Assembly (NCBI GenBank): GCA_001298575.1
Contig: LJCV01000263.1
Location: 62,001-126,000 of the forward strand
Direction: 5' to 3'
DNA from: Actinobacteria bacterium OK074
GTDB taxonomy: Bacteria; Actinomycetota; Actinomycetes; Streptomycetales; Streptomycetaceae
DNA: 64,000 nucleotides
The translations under genes were made by a program, and so were the position numbers. This document shows, piece by piece, positions 52,915 to 62,624 of the stretch (the stretch's first letter is position 1; the number at the start of each line of letters is the position of its first letter). Below the pieces are notes generated by a model. That model was not told where the DNA came from and did not search any database. It saw only the letters and a program-made list of their open reading frames with translations.

Positions 52915-53865
52915 ATGTTCCACTGGATCGACTGGACCGTCTCCGAGTCCGGCCAGGGCTACTTCGCCGCGACCATGCGACTGGCCGTCCCGCTGCTGCT
53001 CGCCGCGCTGGGCGGGGTGTACTGCGAGCGGGCCGGGGTGGTCAACGTCGGCCTGGAGGGCATGATGCTCTCCGGCGCGCTGTCCGCGTCCCTGGTCGCC
53101 TCCGGCACCGGCTCCGCCGTCGCCGGGCTGTTCGCCGGGGTCGCCACCGGCATCCTGGTCGCCGCGCTGCTCGCGGTGTTCACCGTCGTCCTGCCCTGCG
53201 ACCCGGTCGTCTCGGGGATCTCGCTGAACCTGCTCGCCGTCGGCGGTACGACCTTCGCCTTCCGGGCGGTGGTCGGCACCGGCGGCACCAGCCACCCCTC
53301 CCCGACGATCGGCGCCACTCCGGTACCGGGCCTGCGCGACATCCCGGTGCTCGGCCCGCTGCTCTTCGACCAGACCTACCTGGTGTACGTCGCCCTGGCC
53401 GCCGTGGTCGTCACCCGGGTCGTCCTGCGCCGCACCGGCTGGGGGCTGCTCATCCGGGCGTGCGGCGAACACCCGGCCGCCGCCGACAGCGTGGGCCTGG
53501 ACGTCAACCGCACCCGTTTCGTCTGCCTGCTGGTCAGCGGCGGACTCGCGGGCCTGGGCGGGGTGTTCGTCAGCCTCGTGTCGTCCAGCCAGTTCGTCGA
53601 GAACATGACGGCCGGGCGCGGCTACATCGCCCTGGCCATCCTCATCCTCGGCCGCCGCTCGGCCTTCGGGGTGCTCGCCGCCTCGCTGCTGTTCGGCCTC
53701 GGCGACGCCTTCCAGCTGCGGGCGCAGCTGTCGCACTCCGGCATACCGTTCGAGTTCCTCCTTATGATCCCGTATGTGCTGACCATGCTGATGCCGGCCG
53801 TCTTCGGACGGCGGCTGTACACACCGGCCGCGCTGGGCGTCCCGTTCCGGCGGGGGCAGCGATGA
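52915..53865 (+). CDS. Nucleoside-type ABC importer permease 2
   Basis: A 316-residue permease (YufQ/NupC type). CERAGVVNVGLEGMMLSGAL and VVSGISLNLLAVGGT match the family; later GRGYIALAILILGRRSAFG. Three bp after permease 1, ATGA overlap with the creatininase-family gene. Confidence 0.92.
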   Translation: MFHWIDWTVSESGQGYFAATMRLAVPLLLAALGGVYCERAGVVNVGLEGMMLSGALSASLVASGTGSAVAGLFAGVATGILVAALLAVFTVVLPCDPVVSGISLNLLAVGGTTFAFRAVVGTGGTSHPSPTIGATPVPGLRDIPVLGPLLFDQTYLVYVALAAVVVTRVVLRRTGWGLLIRACGEHPAAADSVGLDVNRTRFVCLLVSGGLAGLGGVFVSLVSSSQFVENMTAGRGYIALAILILGRRSAFGVLAASLLFGLGDAFQLRAQLSHSGIPFEFLLMIPYVLTMLMPAVFGRRLYTPAALGVPFRRGQR

Positions 53866-54626
53866 CCGGGCCGGCCGGATTCCTGGACGGCGCGACCGCG
53901 AGCTGGCCCGACACCCGCGACCACCTCACCGCGGGACGGCCGGTCGTCCTGCCCTTCGGCGCCTACGAGCAGCACGGCCCGCACCTGCCGCTGGCCACCG
54001 ACACCCTGATGGCCGACGCGCTGGCCCGGCGGGTGGCGGCGCGGGCCGGGGCGCTGCTGCTGCCCGCCGTGGCGTACGGCGAGACCTCCAACAACGCCGG
54101 CTTCCCCGGCACGATCCCGCTCTCCTTCGACACCGTCCGCGCCATCACCCTGGACATCTGCGCCGCCCTGCACCGCCACGGCGCCCGCCATCTCATCGTC
54201 GTCAACGGCGACTTCGGCAACCAGGCGCCGCTCAGACTCGCCGCCCGGGAGGCCCGCGAGCGGTACGGCATGCCCGTCCTCGTCGTCGACTACCCGGGGC
54301 TCGCCGAGGTCGCCGCCACCGTCTGCGACACCGAACCGGCCGGTCCCGGCTTCTTCCACGCCGACGAGGTGGAGACGTCCGTCGTGCTCGCCGTGGCCGC
54401 CCACGCGGTCCACCAGGAACGGGCGGTCGCCGAGTACCCCGACTTCCCGCCCACCTACCCGGCGCTCTTCGCCGGACTGGAGACGCTCTCCGCCTCCGGC
54501 GTCTTCGGCGACCCGACGACGGCCACCGCCGCCAAGGGCGAGGCCCTGCTGGCGGGACTCACGGACGCGGCGGTCCGGCTCGTCGACGCGTTCCTGCGGG
54601 AGGTCGGCGACGACGCGCGGGAGTGA
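53862..54626 (+). CDS. Creatininase family amide hydrolase
   Basis: A 254-residue protein of the creatininase fold, metal-dependent amidohydrolases that open cyclic amides or act in cofactor pathways. EQHGPHLPLATDTLMAD (Glu36, His38, Asp45 ligands) and HADEVETSVVL are intact. The usual NGHGGN motif is replaced by NGDFGN (Asp117), changing one predicted metal ligand. It closes the nucleoside importer operon, so a purine-derived ring or ureide substrate is likelier than creatinine; that is inference. Confidence 0.85.
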   Translation: MTGPAGFLDGATASWPDTRDHLTAGRPVVLPFGAYEQHGPHLPLATDTLMADALARRVAARAGALLLPAVAYGETSNNAGFPGTIPLSFDTVRAITLDICAALHRHGARHLIVVNGDFGNQAPLRLAAREARERYGMPVLVVDYPGLAEVAATVCDTEPAGPGFFHADEVETSVVLAVAAHAVHQERAVAEYPDFPPTYPALFAGLETLSASGVFGDPTTATAAKGEALLAGLTDAAVRLVDAFLREVGDDARE

Positions 54627-54647
54627 CCGCGGGGCGGCACCCGCCCG

Positions 54648-57600
54648 CTACAGGCAGCACGCGTCGCGCCGCATGGTCTCCCCGGTCTCCAGCCACGCCG
54701 TGTGCTCCGCGTGGCTGTACACCGCGTCGCCGTAGGCCGCGACGATGTCCTCCTGGCGGTGGAGGATGCCGCCGCGCAGCACCATCGGGGTGCGCACCAG
54801 GGTGGTGAAGTCCGTGAAGGGGTCGCCGTCGACCACGGTGAGGTCCGCGAGTCTGCCCGGTTCGACGGTGCCGAGGTCGTCGGCCACGCCGAACACCCGG
54901 GCCGGTTCGACGGTGACCGAGCGCAGCGCTTCCGCCGTGCTGAAGCCGTACCGGCGCAGGGCGCGCAGCCCGAGGTGCAGGTGCAGGCCGACCGGGGTGA
55001 GGGGTGCGTCGGTGCCCAGGGCAAGCGTGCCGCCCGCGGTCACGATCTCGCGGTAGTTCGTGATCTCCCGGGCCAGCACGCGCAGTTGGGTTTCGGTGGG
55101 CGCGGTCCTGGCCGCCGCGAGCACGGTGGCGGTGTCCCACGGCGGCATCAGCACGGTCACCCGGGGGTCGTCGGCCAGGGCGGCGTCCTCGCCGAGCAGG
55201 GGCAGCGCGGTGAAGGGGGTGACGGCGATCCGGTAGCGGCCGTCGCGGTACTGCTCCAGGAGGTCCTGGTAGGAGAAACCCTGGGGCGAGGTGGCGTGCC
55301 CGTATTCGAGGCGCTGGGTGGCCTGGAGATGGGTGGTCATGTCCTGGCCGGCGTTGCGGCCCGGGTAGCACAGGTGGCTGCCGCATCGTACGCCGAGCTT
55401 CTCGTGCGCGGTGCGGGCCGCCTCGGCCATCACCGTCGCGGGCGCGCGGACGTACGTCTTGACGAAGTCGTGGTCGAGGGCGACCGTGCGCTCCAGGGTG
55501 CGCCGGACGCCCGCCTCGGTGCGGTGGGCGCGGCCCATGCTGTAGGCGACGCGCGCGCCGTCGATCAGCTCGGCGCACGCGAACAGCCGTGGCCCCAGGC
55601 CCAGTCCGGCGTCCGCGGACTCGCGCAGCCGCAGCGCCTCGTAGCCGAAGCCGCCGAAGGACACGTTGGTGGTGATGCCGTAGGCGAGCATGAGGGCCGC
55701 CTGGCGGCCGCCGTAGACGTTGCTCCAGGGGTGGGTGTGGGCGTCCCACAGCCCCGGCAGCACGGTGTACGCGGAGGCGTCGACCGAGCGGCCGACGGCG
55801 GAGCGCCGGTGCGGTTCCACGGCGGTGATCCGGTTGCCCCGTACGACGATGTCGACGTCCTCCAGGACGCGGTCGCCCGTGCCGTCCCACAACTGTCCCG
55901 CGTGGACGCGCAGCACGTCCGAGCGGGCCGGCACGGCCCGGCGGCTGGTCAACCGCACCGGAATCGTACGGCGGTTGCCGCCGTCGACGTCGATCAGCCG
56001 CAGCTCGCCGCCGGAGAGGTGCAGCAGGGTGCGCGAGTCGCCGGACCAGGAGGGGTGGTCGGCGTGGTCGTCGGTGAGTTGGACGGGGGCTCCGGACGGG
56101 GTGCCGTCGGGGCCGACGGGCAGCACCCACAGGGCGGACTCCAGGACGAGCGCCATCCAGCGGCCGTCCGGCGACCACACCGGGCCGCTGTCGCAGCGGT
56201 CGGAGATCGACTGGTGGTCGGCGGGCAGATGGTAGGTGGAGGTGCCGTCGGCCACGTCGACGACGCGGATGAGGTTGTAGCCCTCGCGGAAACGCCGGTT
56301 GAGCCGGTTGCGGTCGCAGAGCGCGATGTACCGGCCGTCCGGCGACCAACTCGGTCTGCCCGGAAGGCCGTTGGCGGCGAACGCGGCGGCCGGCGTCCGG
56401 GAGGTGCCGGTGGCGAGGTCGTACAGCAGCAGGGCACCGGTGCTGTCCTGGCAGGCCAGTTGGGTGCCGTCGGGCGACAGCACCGGGTTGTAGCGACCGC
56501 CGTCGGCGAGCAACGTGTCGGTGCCGTCGGCCAGTTGGTGGCGGCGGACGGCGGGCAGGCCGTCGCGGTCGACGCAGTACAGCACGCTGGCGCCGTCCGG
56601 GGACCACGACGGCATCTGCGGGTAGTGCGCCGGATCGGACTGGACGAGTTTGCGGGGCCGGCCGCCGGTCACGGGCACCACCCACAGCGCTCCCAGGGCC
56701 ACGAAGGTGACCTGGGTGCCGTCCGGGGACAGCGCGGGCAGGTGGATCCCGCGCACCGGGCGGCGCTCGGTGCCGTCGAAGTCGTACCGCTTCTCGTTGT
56801 ACTGGGGCTCGGGGACGGTCAGTTGGGCCGAGAACGGGATGTACTCGGCCGCGCCGGTGGACAGGGTCCGTTCGGTGAGTCGGCCGTCGGCCACGTAGAG
56901 GATCCGGTCGTCGGACAGCCAGCGCGGTGGCGCGGCCAGTACGTCCTCGTCGCCGCTCACCGGCTCGCCGTCCACCACGAGGGCGGAACCGGTCACCAGG
57001 GCGGTCGGTCCGGTGCCGGTCAAGGTCAGCCGGAGGTAGGCCAGTTGGCCGGACGGGGAGACGGCCGGGCACAGCAGCGGGCCCGGGGCGCCGGAGAGCA
57101 CCGTGGTGACGGTGCCGCCACCGGCCGGGACCTGGGCGAGGGCGTGGCCGTCGTCGGTGGCGCCGTCGGCGGTCCAGGCGGCGCGCACGAACAGCACGTG
57201 GGCGCCGTCGGGCGACCACGTCGGGTCGTAGTCCTCGGTGTTGTCCGCCGCGGCACCGCCGCCGGTGAGCCGGGTGAGGCCGCCGTCGGTCACGTCCACC
57301 GTCCAGATGCCGTACGGCGCTCCCGTCGCCGGGTCGCCGCCGCGCTCGGAGGCGAAGGCGATCCGGGTGCCGTCCGGCGACCAGGCGGGGCCCCGGTCGT
57401 CCCACGGCCCGTCGGTCAGCTGACGCAGGTCCGAACCGTCCGGTGCCATGACCCAGATGTGGAAGCCGCCGCCCCGGTAGGAGCAGAACGCGACGGACGA
57501 GCCGTCCGGCGAGAACACCGGGCGGGTCGGCTCCAGCGGCCAGTCCGTCAGCAGGCTCGCCTCGCCGCCCCCGCGGGGCAGCGACCACAGGTGGCCCTGC

Positions 57601-57806
57601 ACCTCGGCGATCAGCCGGTCTCCCGCCGGGTCGGCCGTCACCGACGCGCCGGTGCCGCGGGTGTACGTGAGCAGCCGCCGGTCGGCCGGGACGGCGGTGG
57701 AGACGGGCGCGGCGGCCACCGCGACACCGGCGGGCAGCGCGCTCACCCCCGCAGCGCCCGCCGCCGCCTGGAGCAACCGCCGTCGACTGATTCCGAACCT
57801 GTCCAC
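54648..57806 (-). CDS. Tat-exported TolB-like propeller/amidohydrolase fusion
   Basis: A 1052-residue secreted protein. The twin-arginine signal ISRRRLLQAAAGAAG sits at residues 5-19. Residues about 50-650 are TolB/WD40-like repeats (PVFSPDGSSVAFCSYRGG, PAWSPDGTRIAFASERGG, and so on). From about 660 an amidohydrolase domain carries WDAHTHPWS, FVKTYVRA (Lys), GSHLCYPG, EYGHATSP and LALGTDAPLTP. The stop follows Cys-Cys-Leu. GTG 57806 with GGAGG. Such fusions occur in actinobacteria, but their substrate is unknown; a secreted peptidase or lactonase-like role is possible. Confidence 0.85.
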   Translation of the reverse strand: MDRFGISRRRLLQAAAGAAGVSALPAGVAVAAAPVSTAVPADRRLLTYTRGTGASVTADPAGDRLIAEVQGHLWSLPRGGGEASLLTDWPLEPTRPVFSPDGSSVAFCSYRGGGFHIWVMAPDGSDLRQLTDGPWDDRGPAWSPDGTRIAFASERGGDPATGAPYGIWTVDVTDGGLTRLTGGGAAADNTEDYDPTWSPDGAHVLFVRAAWTADGATDDGHALAQVPAGGGTVTTVLSGAPGPLLCPAVSPSGQLAYLRLTLTGTGPTALVTGSALVVDGEPVSGDEDVLAAPPRWLSDDRILYVADGRLTERTLSTGAAEYIPFSAQLTVPEPQYNEKRYDFDGTERRPVRGIHLPALSPDGTQVTFVALGALWVVPVTGGRPRKLVQSDPAHYPQMPSWSPDGASVLYCVDRDGLPAVRRHQLADGTDTLLADGGRYNPVLSPDGTQLACQDSTGALLLYDLATGTSRTPAAAFAANGLPGRPSWSPDGRYIALCDRNRLNRRFREGYNLIRVVDVADGTSTYHLPADHQSISDRCDSGPVWSPDGRWMALVLESALWVLPVGPDGTPSGAPVQLTDDHADHPSWSGDSRTLLHLSGGELRLIDVDGGNRRTIPVRLTSRRAVPARSDVLRVHAGQLWDGTGDRVLEDVDIVVRGNRITAVEPHRRSAVGRSVDASAYTVLPGLWDAHTHPWSNVYGGRQAALMLAYGITTNVSFGGFGYEALRLRESADAGLGLGPRLFACAELIDGARVAYSMGRAHRTEAGVRRTLERTVALDHDFVKTYVRAPATVMAEAARTAHEKLGVRCGSHLCYPGRNAGQDMTTHLQATQRLEYGHATSPQGFSYQDLLEQYRDGRYRIAVTPFTALPLLGEDAALADDPRVTVLMPPWDTATVLAAARTAPTETQLRVLAREITNYREIVTAGGTLALGTDAPLTPVGLHLHLGLRALRRYGFSTAEALRSVTVEPARVFGVADDLGTVEPGRLADLTVVDGDPFTDFTTLVRTPMVLRGGILHRQEDIVAAYGDAVYSHAEHTAWLETGETMRRDACCL

Positions 57807-58106
57807 CCGCAGTCGCCTCCGCTGTCCGCCGAACGCTGGTTGCGCGGTGCCGTCAGGGGCGTGGCCCGTCGGCCGGGTGGAGCCGCCAAGCGAAGCCGTC
57901 ACATGGAGCCGTGCCCTCCGATGATCACCGACGCGGCGAGTCTGACAGCGGCGGGAGGGCGGGGGCAATGCGGATTTCACGTACGAGTGATCGTCAATCG
58001 GCCATTCTCGACGGAACCTCGGAGCCGGGCGGCGAGTCGTGAACTCCTGGGCCACCAGGCATGGTTGGGCGTAGGGTCGCGACGCGAGGCACGACGGGGG
58101 ACGGCG
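57807..58106. promoter_or_regulatory. 300-bp divergent gap
   Basis: No gene seen. The middle (57960-58020) is the AT-richest part and probably holds the promoters of the CHAT gene and the secreted fusion. No clear palindrome. Confidence 0.3.
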
Positions 58107-61100
58107 ATGGACGTGGATCGGGTCCGGCGGCTGCTCGACGAGCAGCGGTACGCGGACGTGGCGGACGCCGTGGGAGCGAGCGCCCGGCGGCGGGACGGGG
58201 ACGCCGCCGCGTGGACGCTGCTGCTGCGCTGTCGCCTCGAACAGGGGCTGGTCGAGGACGCGCGGGTGCTGGCCGAGGCCGCCCGGGGCCGGTTCGCCGA
58301 AGCGAGCGCCGCGGGCCTCTGGTGCCGGTTCGCCGTCGTGTTCGCCGGGGCCTCGTCCCTGACCCCGCGGGAACTCGACGCGTTCGTCGACCACTGCGCG
58401 CTGGTGGCGGCGGACGCCGCACCGGCCGTCGCCGCGCTCGCCGCCGACCTGCGCGCCCAGGGGCTCGCCCTGCGGTTCACCCTGTCGGGGCAGTCGCCCG
58501 GCCGCCGGGCCGCGGTGGCGGACGCCTGGGTGGCCGCGGCGGACGGCTACCGCCGCGCGGACCTGCCCGGCGACGCCGACCGGACCGTACGCAGGGCCGC
58601 GTCCTTCCTGCGGCAGCGCCCGGGCGCCGACCCGCCCCGGGCCCGTGACCTGCTGCGCGCCGCCCTCGCGGACGCCGAGCGGCGGGATGATGCCCTGTCC
58701 GCCGCCGAGAGCGCCTTCGCGCTGGCCGAGGCGGACCTGGAGGCATGGTTCGCGCGGGAGTTCGGCACCCCGGGCGGTGGTCCGCACGAACAGTTCGTCG
58801 CCGCCCTGGAGTCGGCCGCGGACCGGCTCGCCGAGGCCGGCGCCAGCCTCGCCGAACCCCGCGCGTACGCGGCCCTCGCGCGGCTGTGCCTGGAACACGG
58901 CGTGTCCGACGGCGTCGAACTCGCCCAGAAGGCGGCGGCCGGGTTCCGGCAGGCCGACGTACCCGGGCAGGAACTGCCCCTGTGGCAGTCTCTCGCGCTG
59001 TGGCACGTGCACCACGGCGACGCCGCCGCCCGCGCCCACGCCGAACGGGAGGCGACGCCCCTCGGCGACCGCGTCGGCCATCCCCTCGCCGCCGACGCCC
59101 GCGCCGTCAGCGCGGCGGACACCGCCTTCCGCGGCGGCGACCGGGGTCTCGCCGACGCCCTGACCGACGCCGAAGGGCCGTACGGCGGGCAGGAGTTCGC
59201 GGGCCGCGCGGTCGTACGCGCCTCCGTCCTGTCGGCGATGGGACTGGCCGACGAGGCCCTCGGCGTCCTCCGCGAGGTCGACCGGAAACTGCGCGACCCC
59301 GCCGCCCCCGCCGGACTGCTGCCCGAGGTGTCCCTGTCGCTCGCCTCGCTCCTCGCCGAGTCCGACCCCGGCGCCGCCCACGCCCACCTGGAGCACGGCG
59401 CCGCCGTCGCCCGCGACCTCGGCCTGCCCGTGGACCGGGCGCGCTGCCTGGCGATGGGGGCGTGGGTGAGCGTGCTGGCACGGCGACGCGGCGGCACGGC
59501 GACCGAAACGGAACCGCAGAGCACGGGCACGGACACCGCAGCCGGGACGACCGGAACACCCGGCCCGCACGACCCCGCCGCCCTGTTCGACGAAGCCATC
59601 GCCCTGCTCGAACCCCTCACCACCCTCGACGCCCGCACCCACCTCGTCTCCGTGCTCCAACAGCGCGGCCAGGCCGCCTTCTTCACCGCCGACTGGGACG
59701 AGTGCGCGGCCTCCCTCAGCCGCGCCGAGGAAGTGGCCCGCGCCTACGGACTCGGCCCCCAACTGGCCTTCACCCTCAGCTACCAGGCACTCGTCCTGAT
59801 CGACCGGGCCCGGCACGGCGCGGGCGCCGCCACCTACGACGAAGCGGACCGGCGCCTGGCCGAGGTACAGACCCTGCTCGCCACGGCGGGACTGCGCCCC
59901 GAGATCTGGCGGACGCTGTTCCACCGCGCCCTGTGCGCCCTGGAGCACGGCGACCGCTACGCCCCCGACGTACGGGACCGGGCCCGCCACTACGCCCGCG
60001 CGGACACCCTCCTCACCCGTGCCGCCGCCGAGATCGACCGGCTGCGGGCCGCGTCCGCCACGGCCGGGGCCGCCGCCGTACGCGCCCAGCACGCGCGCAT
60101 CGCCCTGGCCGGGGACAAGTCGGAGGTCTACCGCACCGGCTTCGAACTCCACTGGCACCGCCGGGCGGACGCCGCACAGGCCCTGCGCTGGCTGGAACGG
60201 GCCAAGTCCCGCGCCCTGCTCGACGGACTCGCCGAACTCGCCCCGCGCATGAGCCCCGAACTCGCCCGCGAACAGGAGCTGGCGGCACGCGAGGCCCCCA
60301 CCGACGCCGAGGAACTCGCACTGCGGGACGAACTCGACGCGCTCCTCGCCTCGATGCGGGAGGGCCCCATGGCCGGGTACGCCCGGGCCCGCACCGCCGA
60401 ACCCCCGGACAGCCGGGCGCTGCGGGAAGCACTGGAGGCCGAGGAACGGCACGCGGCCGGCCGCCGCGTCCTGATCGCCGAATACCGCTGCACCGAACGC
60501 GAGACCCTGCTGTTCGGACTGCGCGCCGACTGGCCCCTACCCCGGGTGGCGACGGTCCCGCTCGACCACGCGCGCCTGGTCCGCTACGCCGCCCAGTACT
60601 TCCGGCGCCCCGGCGGGGTGCGCCTGATGATGGAGGACCTCGCGGACGGCGGCGCCCGCGACTGGCACGCCTTCGCCACCCTCGTCGCCCCGCTGGCCGA
60701 CTGGAGCGCCCCCGGCGACCTCGTGTACCTCGTACCGCACGGCACCCTGCACGACCTGCCCCTGCACACCCTCCCGGTCGACGGCGAACCCCTGCTGCTG
60801 CGCAACCCCGTCGGCTACAGCCCGAGCAGCGCCGTCCTGCTCGACCTGCTGAACCGGCCCGGCCGCGGCGCACCCGCCCGCGCCGGCGGCCGGGCGGTCT
60901 TCGGCGACCCCCGGGGCAATCTGCCGCGCGCCGCCCGCGAGGCGGCGACCGTGGCGGGCCTGCTCGCCGTCGAGCCGAGCACCGGCGCCGAGGTGACCGC
61001 AGGGCACGTGCTCGACGCCCTCGAACACCGCGCGCTGGTGCACCTGGCGGGCCACGGACGCCTGTCGACCGGCGACGGCTTCGAACGCGGCATGGAACTC

Positions 61101-61451
61101 GCCGACGGCGTCCTGCGCGCCTCCGACCTCCTCGGCCGCCGCATCGGCGCCGCGACCGTACTGCTCAGCGGCTGCGAGACCGGCGTCCACGAACAGCGCG
61201 CCGGGGACGAGCCCGTCGGCCTGTCCCGCGCCCTGTTCCTCGGCGGCGGCAGAACCGTCGTGGTCAGCCAGTGGAAGGTCGCCGACGCCTCCGCCGAGAC
61301 CCTTCTGGCGGAATTCCACCGGGAGTTGGCCCAGGGCGTGAGCTGCGCGGACGCCCTCCACCACGCGGCCCGGACGGTCGCGGGACCGCCCGGACGGCGA
61401 CGGCACTTCTACCACTGGGGCGCGTTCGTCGCCATGGGCGACTGGCGCTGA
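58107..61451 (+). CDS. TPR-CHAT domain protease homologue
   Basis: A 1114-residue cytoplasmic protein. Residues 1-700 are Ala/Leu-rich helical repeats of TPR character (AAWTLLLRCRLEQGLVEDARVLAEAARGRF, and so on) broken by a Thr/Gly linker near 465-490. The C-terminal CHAT domain (about 790-1114) is a caspase-like fold with His983 in HLAGHGR and Cys1023 in LLSGCETG, plus LVYLVPHGTLHDLPLHTL and VVVSQWKVAD. The dyad is intact, so proteolytic activity is expected. ATG 58107. Followed by an unknown gene after 54 bp, probably one operon. Family members include Craspase and gasdermin-activating proteases. Confidence 0.9.
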   Translation: MDVDRVRRLLDEQRYADVADAVGASARRRDGDAAAWTLLLRCRLEQGLVEDARVLAEAARGRFAEASAAGLWCRFAVVFAGASSLTPRELDAFVDHCALVAADAAPAVAALAADLRAQGLALRFTLSGQSPGRRAAVADAWVAAADGYRRADLPGDADRTVRRAASFLRQRPGADPPRARDLLRAALADAERRDDALSAAESAFALAEADLEAWFAREFGTPGGGPHEQFVAALESAADRLAEAGASLAEPRAYAALARLCLEHGVSDGVELAQKAAAGFRQADVPGQELPLWQSLALWHVHHGDAAARAHAEREATPLGDRVGHPLAADARAVSAADTAFRGGDRGLADALTDAEGPYGGQEFAGRAVVRASVLSAMGLADEALGVLREVDRKLRDPAAPAGLLPEVSLSLASLLAESDPGAAHAHLEHGAAVARDLGLPVDRARCLAMGAWVSVLARRRGGTATETEPQSTGTDTAAGTTGTPGPHDPAALFDEAIALLEPLTTLDARTHLVSVLQQRGQAAFFTADWDECAASLSRAEEVARAYGLGPQLAFTLSYQALVLIDRARHGAGAATYDEADRRLAEVQTLLATAGLRPEIWRTLFHRALCALEHGDRYAPDVRDRARHYARADTLLTRAAAEIDRLRAASATAGAAAVRAQHARIALAGDKSEVYRTGFELHWHRRADAAQALRWLERAKSRALLDGLAELAPRMSPELAREQELAAREAPTDAEELALRDELDALLASMREGPMAGYARARTAEPPDSRALREALEAEERHAAGRRVLIAEYRCTERETLLFGLRADWPLPRVATVPLDHARLVRYAAQYFRRPGGVRLMMEDLADGGARDWHAFATLVAPLADWSAPGDLVYLVPHGTLHDLPLHTLPVDGEPLLLRNPVGYSPSSAVLLDLLNRPGRGAPARAGGRAVFGDPRGNLPRAAREAATVAGLLAVEPSTGAEVTAGHVLDALEHRALVHLAGHGRLSTGDGFERGMELADGVLRASDLLGRRIGAATVLLSGCETGVHEQRAGDEPVGLSRALFLGGGRTVVVSQWKVADASAETLLAEFHRELAQGVSCADALHHAARTVAGPPGRRRHFYHWGAFVAMGDWR

Positions 61452-61505
61452 GACGGACCAACACGCGACAGCACAGCGGCAGCACAGAGGGAGGAACGAG
61501 ACGCG

Positions 61506-62207
61506 ATGACGGACGACGGCGCCTACGAAGCCGACTACACGGGCGACTTCGCCATGGACGTCGACGAGGCGGCCCTGGAGGAGCGGGCCGACTCGCTGGT
61601 CATCGACGACACCGTACGGCTGCTGGCGCGGGAGAACCGGTTCGCCCTGCGGGCCGGACCCGCGTCCTGGCACCCGCTGGGCGGCGGACAGGGCACCGCC
61701 GTGGACATCCCGCTGCGCTGTGTGGCCCACCGCCACCCGGAATGCCGGCTGCGGTGGGTCAGGGTGAGCGTCGACGTCTCCGGCAGCGACGGCACGGTCC
61801 TCGACCTCAGCCCGAAGGACGAGGTGGCCGCCGAACCCGTGAAGGTGGTCACGACCTACGGCGGCGGCCTCTCCCTCGACATCCAGGCCGTCCCGCTGGT
61901 CCCGCTCACCCCGGAGCTGACCGCCGAGCGCTCCCGGGAACAGAACGTGTACTTCCCCCGGCTCACCACCTCCGGCCCCAGTTTCGGCGCGGCCTGGTGG
62001 GACTTCCACCAGGTCGGCGAGGCACCGTTGCACGTCGACCGGGACCTGCGGCTGCTGGCCGGACTCCCGGCCGGCGCCACCGGGGCCCGCCTGCACACCG
62101 TCCTGCGGGCGGGCGTCTCCGTACGCGGAGCCCTCGCGACCGTACCGCTCGTGGGCCGCAGGAAGGTGCGGCTGGACGTGCGGGGGCTGTTGACGGACGG
62201 GCCGTAG
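61506..62207 (+). CDS. Unknown protein encoded next to the CHAT protease
   Basis: A 233-residue protein I cannot place. There is no signal or membrane segment. An acidic N-terminus (DDGAYEADYTGDFAMDVDEAALEE) leads into alternating strands (LRWVRVSVDVSG, SLDIQAVPLVPL) and the conserved-looking VYFPRLTTSGPSFGAAWWDF, suggesting a beta-sandwich. ATG after AGGGAGGAA. Adjacent to the CHAT gene, it could be substrate, inhibitor or effector. Confidence refers to its being a real gene. Confidence 0.8.
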   Translation: MTDDGAYEADYTGDFAMDVDEAALEERADSLVIDDTVRLLARENRFALRAGPASWHPLGGGQGTAVDIPLRCVAHRHPECRLRWVRVSVDVSGSDGTVLDLSPKDEVAAEPVKVVTTYGGGLSLDIQAVPLVPLTPELTAERSREQNVYFPRLTTSGPSFGAAWWDFHQVGEAPLHVDRDLRLLAGLPAGATGARLHTVLRAGVSVRGALATVPLVGRRKVRLDVRGLLTDGP

Positions 62208-62219
62208 GGGCTTGCGGGG

Positions 62220-62624
62220 CTACCGCTGGTCCGGGGCTTCCATCAACCGGCGGTGCAGTTCCGTGGTCATGACATGGATGGCCCGGGTCAGCTCGGTGTT
62301 CGTCTTGAGCTCCAACTCCTGTTCGACGAAGTCGTGGTCGGCCTTCGCCTGCTGGAACTCCGCCTGCCGGTTCTGGCCGATCATGACGAAGGTCGACAGG
62401 AAGATCGCCTCAAGGGACACGACCAGGGTCAGGGTGGGCCACGGGCTGGACTCCACGAACAGCATCCAGAGCAGAAAGCCGACCGCATGGAGATAGACGA
62501 AGACCATGGAGCCGGCGAACTTGGTGATCGCGTCGGCGATCCGCAACTGGACGTTGCTCGCGCGCTTGGACCGGTGGGCGGCAACGACGGGGTGGTGCTG
62601 GGGCGGGACCTCTCGGTCGCTCAT
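62220..62624 (-). CDS. DUF1003 family membrane protein
   Basis: A 134-residue protein with two adjacent membrane segments (about 40-58 FVYLHAVGFLLWMLFVE, 65-84 LTLVVSLEAIFLSTFVMIG) followed by NRQAEFQQAKADHDFVEQELELKTNTEL, the DUF1003 layout. Function unknown. ATG 62624. Confidence 0.88.
   Translation of the reverse strand: MSDREVPPQHHPVVAAHRSKRASNVQLRIADAITKFAGSMVFVYLHAVGFLLWMLFVESSPWPTLTLVVSLEAIFLSTFVMIGQNRQAEFQQAKADHDFVEQELELKTNTELTRAIHVMTTELHRRLMEAPDQR

Noticed and set aside
54702..61451. A very long plus-strand open frame running from opposite the secreted fusion into the CHAT gene
   Set aside because: Its first half is antisense to a well-supported gene and has the Gly/Arg/Val-rich composition of a shadow frame in GC-rich DNA. 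Only the part from ATG 58107 shows family similarity.
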